Source of the DNA: JAWLBW01 sp041687475
GTDB lineage: Bacteria > J088 > JAWLBW01
DNA: 11,963 nt
Reading direction: 5' to 3'
Assembly (NCBI GenBank): GCA_041687475.1
Contig: JAWLBW010000129.1
Location: 1 to 11,963 of the forward strand
Of the stretch, positions 7,576-11,963 are shown one piece after another (the stretch's first letter is position 1; each line of letters starts with the position of its first letter). The notes under the pieces were generated by a model that ran no database searches, was not told where the DNA came from, and worked only from the letters and a program-made list of their open reading frames with translations. The translations under genes and the position numbers were made by a program.

Positions 7576-8810
7576 AGATACCAGCGCGCGTAGAGGCCGC
7601 CGCCGTCGGGTATGGCGCCGTACTCGCTGGGCGTTACGAGCTGCAAGCCTTCGACCCGGGGCTTGGGACCCACGCCGATCCACCCGTACAGCGTGAGGTC
7701 GGCGTTGTCGGCCATGCTTACGGTAATGCGCGGCTGCCAGAGGGTCGAACCATCGACCAGATTAATCAGGCCGGCGGCGCTGCCGTTTACCAAGGGGTGG
7801 AATTCGTAGGAACCGGTTACCACGCCGTAGCCCGCGGCGCGCAGAAAGCTCCACCCCTGCAGGAAGGGTTCGTCGAGCGATACCGCCGTCAACTCGGCCG
7901 TGTCGCGGGCGCCGAAGTCGTGATAAAAGGCGCCCAGGCTGAGCAGGACATTGCCCGGCAGGTTCTTGTCGACACCGGCCACGCCGGAAAAGGCCGCCTT
8001 CGACCAGCCGGCCCGATGCGGTTCGCTCTTCCGCTGGAACAGCGCCAGCTCGCCCCAGACCCCGACGATGCCTGCATCGCCCTCAAAGGCGAGGCCGCCG
8101 AAGTTGCGTTGGCGGAACCTTCCCCCAAGCACTTCGAGGTCGATGCCCGCGAAGGAATCGCGCAGGCGTCCCACGATGGCGCTGTCTTCCCAGGGGTCGG
8201 CAGCCACGGCCAGCAGCTCGGCTTCGCCGGCCATGCCGAAGCCGGTGCGCACGCGCACCGCGTCGACGCCGGGCTTGTACGACGAGTCAAGATCGCCGGG
8301 TGCGAAGGGGGCGATAACGTCGAGCACGCCGACAAAGCGGCTGGTGCCCAGGCTGATGGGCTGGCGCCCCAGATCGATATCGACCGGTCCGGTATGCACG
8401 AAAACATCGGCCCGCTCGATGCTGGTCTGCCAGGCGACGTGGGGGTCGCTGATATGCTTCCAGGTGAGATCGAAGCGGCGCAGAGGCGCCGACACCCCGA
8501 GCACCGACACGCTTCCGGCCGAGGCCACTCCCTGCGTGAGCAGGGCCGTATTCATGGCCGTAAGGCCCACGCGGGTTTCGGCCGCCAGCGACACGCTCAC
8601 GTTCTCTTCGCGTACCGTAACGAAGGGACGTAGTTTGATCTCGGCCAGACCGAATGCGTCGTCGGGCAGCGGCGCCTCCCACGGCGGCCGAAAGAGCACG
8701 GCGGTCTCGCGCAGGGCGGCGCCCCCTTCCACCTCGAAAGCTCTCGCCGAATCGACCGTTACCAGCAGCGCGGCGCCGAGCAGGAAGGTCGAATACCATC
8801 GGTAACGCAT
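7572..8810 (-). CDS. Predicted β-barrel outer membrane protein, last gene of an ABC-transporter operon
   Basis: The 412-residue product starts with a clear Sec signal peptide: R2 and R4, hydrophobic residues 9-19, and a likely cut after S-A-R-A (residue 24). The mature part has no hydrophobic helix but many alternating polar/hydrophobic stretches typical of β-strands, and it ends in aromatic-rich A-R-W-Y-L. A central block has G148-R-Q-P-I-S-L-G155, then I-A-P-F-A-P-G-D-L-D and Y-K-P-G-V-D-A (about 165-184). This recalls, from memory, porin-like barrels with a GRQ...PxDxxxPF...YKPGVDA signature, whose function is not established. It begins 7 bases after the ATPase stop; its weak AGG ribosome site (8817-8819) overlaps that stop codon, which suggests translational coupling. 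The context points to an outer-membrane partner or client of the adjacent Lol-like transporter. Its stop overlaps the stop of the convergent peptidase gene. Outer-membrane location is probable; family and substrate are unassigned. Confidence 0.75.
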   Translation of the reverse strand: MRYRWYSTFLLGAALLVTVDSARAFEVEGGAALRETAVLFRPPWEAPLPDDAFGLAEIKLRPFVTVREENVSVSLAAETRVGLTAMNTALLTQGVASAGSVSVLGVSAPLRRFDLTWKHISDPHVAWQTSIERADVFVHTGPVDIDLGRQPISLGTSRFVGVLDVIAPFAPGDLDSSYKPGVDAVRVRTGFGMAGEAELLAVAADPWEDSAIVGRLRDSFAGIDLEVLGGRFRQRNFGGLAFEGDAGIVGVWGELALFQRKSEPHRAGWSKAAFSGVAGVDKNLPGNVLLSLGAFYHDFGARDTAELTAVSLDEPFLQGWSFLRAAGYGVVTGSYEFHPLVNGSAAGLINLVDGSTLWQPRITVSMADNADLTLYGWIGVGPKPRVEGLQLVTPSEYGAIPDGGGLYARWYL

Positions 8811-8817
8811 GACGAGC

Positions 8818-9510
8818 CTAGACCGCCTGGCGAACTTCGTCGGCCGAGATACGGCCGTCGCGCATGCGAATCACCCGGCGCGCCTGGTCGATGACCAGCG
8901 GGTCGTGCGTGCTGAATACGAAGGTAACGCCCTGCTCTTCGTTCAGCATGCGCATCATGCGCATGAGCGCCTTCGCCGAGTCGGAGTCGAGGTTGGCCGT
9001 GGGCTCGTCGGCAAGCACGATGGCCGGCCGGCTCGCCACGGCGCGGGCCACGGCCACGCGCTGCTGCTGACCGCCGCTGAGCTGGGTGGGAAAGCGATCT
9101 TCGAGCCCACCGATACCCAACTCGTCGAACACGGCCTTGACGCGGCGCTCACGTTCGGCCGGGGGCACGCCCTGAATGAGCATGACGAACTCGGCGTTTT
9201 CCAATGCGCTGAGCACCGGCACCAGGTTGTAGGCCTGAAAAACGAAGCCCACCTTGTGCAGGCGCAGATCGGTCAACTCATCATCCTTCTTGTCGTGGGT
9301 CGACTCGCCGTCGATGTAAATCTCGCCCTCATCGGGCCTGTCGAGGCCGCCGATGAGGTTGAGCAGGGTCGTCTTTCCGCTACCCGAGGGACCGGCCAGC
9401 GTGACGAAATCGCCCTTGGCGATGTTCAGGCTCACAGCGTCGACGGCGCGCACGATGGTTCCGCCTTCCTCGTAAAGCTTCGATACGTTCTGCAGTCGAA
9501 TGGCATCCAT
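8818..9510 (-). CDS. ABC transporter ATP-binding protein, LolD/MacB type
   Basis: The 230-residue nucleotide-binding subunit powers the two FtsX-type permeases encoded just upstream. All ABC motifs are intact: Walker A G40-P-S-G-S-G-K-T47, Q-loop glutamine Q92 in F-V-F-Q, signature L144-S-G-G-Q148, Walker B I-V-L-A-D168-E169, D-loop N-L-D175 and switch histidine H202 in S-T-H-D. The A-Y-N-L-V-P after the Q-loop and D-E-P-T-A-N-L-D are typical of the LolD/MacB/FtsE group. The length equals LolD (about 230) and there is no fused membrane domain as in MacB. ATP hydrolysis in the cytoplasm would drive mechanotransmission to periplasmic domains rather than classic transmembrane transport. The start at 9510 is supported by an excellent ribosome site six bases upstream. 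Lipoprotein release (Lol) is the likeliest job given two distinct permeases, but export of another envelope substrate cannot be excluded. Confidence 0.97.
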   Translation of the reverse strand: MDAIRLQNVSKLYEEGGTIVRAVDAVSLNIAKGDFVTLAGPSGSGKTTLLNLIGGLDRPDEGEIYIDGESTHDKKDDELTDLRLHKVGFVFQAYNLVPVLSALENAEFVMLIQGVPPAERERRVKAVFDELGIGGLEDRFPTQLSGGQQQRVAVARAVASRPAIVLADEPTANLDSDSAKALMRMMRMLNEEQGVTFVFSTHDPLVIDQARRVIRMRDGRISADEVRQAV

Positions 9511-9516
9511 GTTGGA

Positions 9517-9525
9517 CCTTTCCTT
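9517..9525 (-). promoter_or_regulatory. Strong ribosome binding site for the ABC ATPase gene
   Basis: On the minus strand this reads AAGGAAAGG, six bases before the ATG at 9510. It is the best Shine-Dalgarno match in the window and sits in the 29-base gap after the second permease gene, the longest gap within the operon. It suggests that the ATPase is translated independently and well, unlike the outer membrane protein gene downstream. Confidence 0.75.
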
Positions 9526-9539
9526 GAAAATTCCCGGTT

Positions 9540-10781
9540 TCAGTAACGGCGCATGGCTTCGGAAGGCAGCACCTTCAACGCCCGCTGCGCCGGATACAGG
9601 GCGGCAAGCAACGCAATGAGAAACATGCCCGCCGTCATGACGGCCATGCGGGGAATGTCCCAGCCGCTGCGCATCACGGGGTCGACCATGAGACCGCCCA
9701 CGCTCTGCCCTTCCATGAGCGCCGTGAAGTCGATGCCCTTGGTCGACAGGTAAACGTTGAGCAGCAGGGCCACACCCAACCCCAGGCCTATGCCGGCCGA
9801 AGCAAGCACGAAGGCTTCACCGAAAAGCATCTTGCGCACGCCCATGCGGTTCACCCCCAGGGCGCGCAGCAGCCCGAACTCGCGCACCCGTTCCATGACG
9901 CTCATGAGCAGGGTGTTGATGGTGCCGATACCCACCAGGGCAAAGAGAATGACAACCACGATCTGAATCTGCGCCCGATCCATGCGAATCATGTCGGCCA
10001 GCTGGGGCATGGCCTCTTCCCAGTGATAGGCGTCGACACCCGGTTTCCCGGCAGTCAGTTGCTTCAACCGCGGAAGCGTCTCATCGATGAGCTTGATATC
10101 GTCGAGCATGACGGCCACTTCGTGGGCCCGGTTTCCCTCGCCGAGAAAAATACCCAGACCGCCGCGCGGGGCAATGACGGTGGCCGCATCGATTTCGCGC
10201 ACGCCGGTTTTCACGATGCCGCCCACGCGCATGAGCCGGCGTTGAATCTCGCCGTCGGGTCCCTGCGCCATGACCACGAATTTCTTGCCCACCTTGAGGC
10301 CCAATTCTTCGGCCAGCGTTACGCCGATTACGGCCTCGGGGGTTCCTCGCGAGTCGGCTTCGGGAACGCCGCCGTCGACGAAGCGTTGGGCAAGCAGCAT
10401 CGGGTTCAGTTCCCTTTCCCGCTCGAAGTCGATGCCCAGAATGACCGTGGGCCGGCTCTGCCGGCTCGACTGTACGAGCCCGGGAATGTAGGCGCGCGGG
10501 TACACGTCTCTGACACCCGGCTCGCTTTCAAGGTCGGCAAGCAGTTCATCGACGCTGAAGGACAGCGACGCCTGTCGATCTTCAAGGTATCCGTCGGCGT
10601 AGAAACCAATGTGGCCGCTCGCCATCTGCGTGCCGTCTTCAATCATCTTGGCGTACGAGCCGGTGGCGAAATTCTGAAAGAGCACGGCAATGAAAATGCT
10701 GCCGGCCACCGAAAGCACTTCAATGGCGGTGCGACGTGGATTGCGGCGCAGGTTGCGCCAACCGAGTTTGAGCCAGATCAT
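9540..10781 (-). CDS. FtsX-family ABC permease, LolC/LolE type (second permease of the operon)
   Basis: The product is 413 residues from the preferred ATG at 10781, close to E. coli LolC/LolE. A GGAG lies six bases upstream of that ATG and the protein then opens with the family-typical W-L-K-L-G-W-R-N-L-R-R-N-P-R-R. The in-frame ATG at 10793 would add four residues but has no properly spaced ribosome site. Topology follows the family: one N-terminal membrane helix (about 18-38), a large periplasmic MacB_PCD-like domain (about 40-265) and three C-terminal helices (about 272-294, 322-345, 378-398). The cytoplasmic coupling segment E-R-V-R-E-F-G-L-L-R-A-L-G near residue 297 contacts the ATPase in this family. 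It ends with Y-P-A-Q-R-A-L near 396. It presumably pairs with the preceding permease as a heterodimer. The motifs do not show whether it is the LolC-like (chaperone-binding) or LolE-like (substrate-binding) partner. Confidence 0.95.
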   Translation of the reverse strand: MIWLKLGWRNLRRNPRRTAIEVLSVAGSIFIAVLFQNFATGSYAKMIEDGTQMASGHIGFYADGYLEDRQASLSFSVDELLADLESEPGVRDVYPRAYIPGLVQSSRQSRPTVILGIDFERERELNPMLLAQRFVDGGVPEADSRGTPEAVIGVTLAEELGLKVGKKFVVMAQGPDGEIQRRLMRVGGIVKTGVREIDAATVIAPRGGLGIFLGEGNRAHEVAVMLDDIKLIDETLPRLKQLTAGKPGVDAYHWEEAMPQLADMIRMDRAQIQIVVVILFALVGIGTINTLLMSVMERVREFGLLRALGVNRMGVRKMLFGEAFVLASAGIGLGLGVALLLNVYLSTKGIDFTALMEGQSVGGLMVDPVMRSGWDIPRMAVMTAGMFLIALLAALYPAQRALKVLPSEAMRRY

Positions 10782-10787
10782 GACGTT

Positions 10788-10791
10788 CTCC
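10788..10791 (-). promoter_or_regulatory. Ribosome binding site that decides the start of the second permease
   Basis: GGAG on the minus strand, six bases before the ATG at 10781, lies inside the four-codon extension that would result from the ATG at 10793. The upstream ATG has only GAGGG immediately next to it, which is too close to act normally. This favours 10781 as the true start and gives a 16-base gap after the first permease stop. Confidence 0.65.
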
Positions 10792-10797
10792 ATGCCC

Positions 10798-11963
10798 TCA
10801 GATTTCGCGCAGCGCTTCGACCGGACGCAGCTTGCGCAGCCGCCGCGCCGGAAACAGGGAAACGATGACGCCCAACGCGGTAATCATGAAAATGGGTTTC
10901 ACCACGTTGTCGGCCGTCAGGTAGGCCTGCAGGCGAGGCTGCAGGGCCGTACCGCCCCACTCGATGGCCGACATGGCATGACTGAAGTCGATGGGAAAGC
11001 GCGACAGGTACCACGACATGCCCAGGCCGACGGCGCCGCCGACGATACCGGCCAGGAAGCTCATCAGAAAACCCTCGAGCAGAATCAGCCGACTCAGGCG
11101 ACCCTGCTTGAGTCCGATGGCCCCCATGACGGCGAATTCGCGGATGCGCTCGTAAAACGCCATGTACATCGTGTTGATGGCAATGAGCACCACGGCGAAG
11201 TAGAAAATGAAGCCGTAGATCCAGTCGACGGCTTCCCACACCTCGAGCGCCTGCGCGATGGCGGGTAGAAACTGGTGCCAGGGCAGCACTTCGGCTCCGT
11301 CAAAGCGCCCCGCCTGTTCCTGCGCCCATTCGCGGGCGAGCAGCGGCTGCCTGATGCTTACCGCCCACTCGTGCACCTGATCGGGCAGCGACACCATGGT
11401 CTGCAGGGTCGCGCGACCTACGATGGCCAACGAGCCGTCGCGCGCCGAGTCGCCGGTGTCGATAATGCCGGTTACCCGGAACAACTCGGCGGCAATCGAA
11501 CCGTCGGCCCCCTGCCCCATGGCCACCACCTCGTCGCCCACATCGGCAGCCAGCCGCTTTGCCAGCGGTTTGCCCAGTACGATACCCTTGCCGTCGACGG
11601 CGCTCAGAAACGCCCCCTTCACCACCCGATCGTGCAACCGGGTTACCGTGGCCTCTTCGGTCGGAGACACACCGAAGAGTTCGGCCGGTTGGGTCTGCGC
11701 GCCGTCGCCCTCGCCCGCGCTGAGCAGCGCGAACCCCCGCAGGCGTCCGGCGACACCGCGTACCCGGGCGTCTTCGCGCAGCTGTTGCGGCAGCTCGTTC
11801 TGGGGAAGCGTGAGGTCCATCTCGCGCCGATCGACATAGCCCTCGGCGGTAACCTTGGCGTGGCCGTGGTACATGTCGGTGGCGCTGTTGATCATGTCCC
11901 ACATCATGCCGTCGTAAATGCCGAGCAGCAGTATGAGAATGGCCGTCGACCCACCCATGGCCG
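10798..11963 (-). CDS. FtsX-family ABC permease, LolC/LolE type (first permease; 5' partial)
   Basis: 387 codons plus the stop are visible and the frame runs open off the right edge. The ATG at 11958 falls inside the first membrane helix (S-T-A-I-L-I-L-L-L-G-I-Y-D-G), so the usual R-N-L-x-R-N-P-R-R start, perhaps 25-30 residues, lies outside. A periplasmic MacB_PCD-like domain follows. Three C-terminal helices begin at W-I-Y-G-F-I-F-Y-F-A-V-V-L, with the coupling motif Y-E-R-I-R-E-F-A-V-M-G-A-I-G after the first. The last helix ends with F-P-A-R-R-L-R-K-L-R-P-V-E-A-L-R. The architecture matches the second permease but the sequences differ clearly, including in their periplasmic domains. This fits a LolC/LolE-like heterodimer rather than a MacB homodimer. 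It is the first gene of the visible operon; further genes, such as a LolA-like chaperone, could lie upstream. Confidence 0.95.
   Translation of the reverse strand, partial: AMGGSTAILILLLGIYDGMMWDMINSATDMYHGHAKVTAEGYVDRREMDLTLPQNELPQQLREDARVRGVAGRLRGFALLSAGEGDGAQTQPAELFGVSPTEEATVTRLHDRVVKGAFLSAVDGKGIVLGKPLAKRLAADVGDEVVAMGQGADGSIAAELFRVTGIIDTGDSARDGSLAIVGRATLQTMVSLPDQVHEWAVSIRQPLLAREWAQEQAGRFDGAEVLPWHQFLPAIAQALEVWEAVDWIYGFIFYFAVVLIAINTMYMAFYERIREFAVMGAIGLKQGRLSRLILLEGFLMSFLAGIVGGAVGLGMSWYLSRFPIDFSHAMSAIEWGGTALQPRLQAYLTADNVVKPIFMITALGVIVSLFPARRLRKLRPVEALREI

Noticed and set aside
7491..8633. A 380-codon plus-strand open frame opposite the outer membrane protein gene
   Set aside because: It overlaps the peptidase 3' end and a gene with a convincing signal peptide and operon context. 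Its product has no recognisable motif.
8818..10793. Assignment as MacAB-TolC macrolide or peptide efflux
   Set aside because: No MacA-like adaptor is present, ATPase and permease are separate rather than fused, and there are two different permeases. LolCDE-like is the better fit.

Overview
The window is GC-rich and almost wholly coding, with no gap between genes longer than about 30 bases. It holds no RNA gene, insertion sequence, CRISPR array or origin that I can recognise. The products are envelope and surface proteins of a Gram-negative (diderm) bacterium: a lipoprotein signal, a β-barrel-like outer membrane protein and a LolCDE/MacB-type ABC transporter. Very large secreted proteins with RCC1, PKD and Ig-like modules, and a C-terminal Gly/Ser-Cys, membrane segment and basic tail resembling MYXO-CTERM, point towards Myxococcota or a related lineage. 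That placement is an inference of low confidence; another GC-rich diderm phylum is possible.

Left half, plus strand. Two large exported-protein genes lie 16 bases apart. The first, open at the left window edge and ending at 4055, encodes a protein with two Ig-like modules followed by 21 RCC1-type β-propeller repeats. Each repeat carries a conserved pair of cysteines. The second (4072-7575) encodes a predicted lipoprotein with a zinc-metallopeptidase domain (HELNH followed by an LDEY motif and a CIMM turn). After it come a calcium-loop motif, three PKD-like domains, an FN3-like domain, two Ig-like modules and a C-terminal anchor-like segment. The two proteins share the same kind of Ig-like module and NTPP linker and are probably co-transcribed.

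Right half, minus strand. A tight four-gene operon reads leftward from the right edge: FtsX-family permease (5' end outside the window), second FtsX-family permease, LolD/MacB-type ATPase, then a signal-peptide-bearing β-barrel-like outer membrane protein. Spacings are 16, 29 and 7 bases, using the preferred starts. The first three make a heterodimeric inner-membrane transporter resembling LolC/E plus LolD. The outer membrane protein at the end suggests that the machine works across the envelope with a dedicated outer-membrane partner.

The two operons converge and their stop codons physically overlap at 7572-7575, leaving no room for a conventional intergenic terminator.
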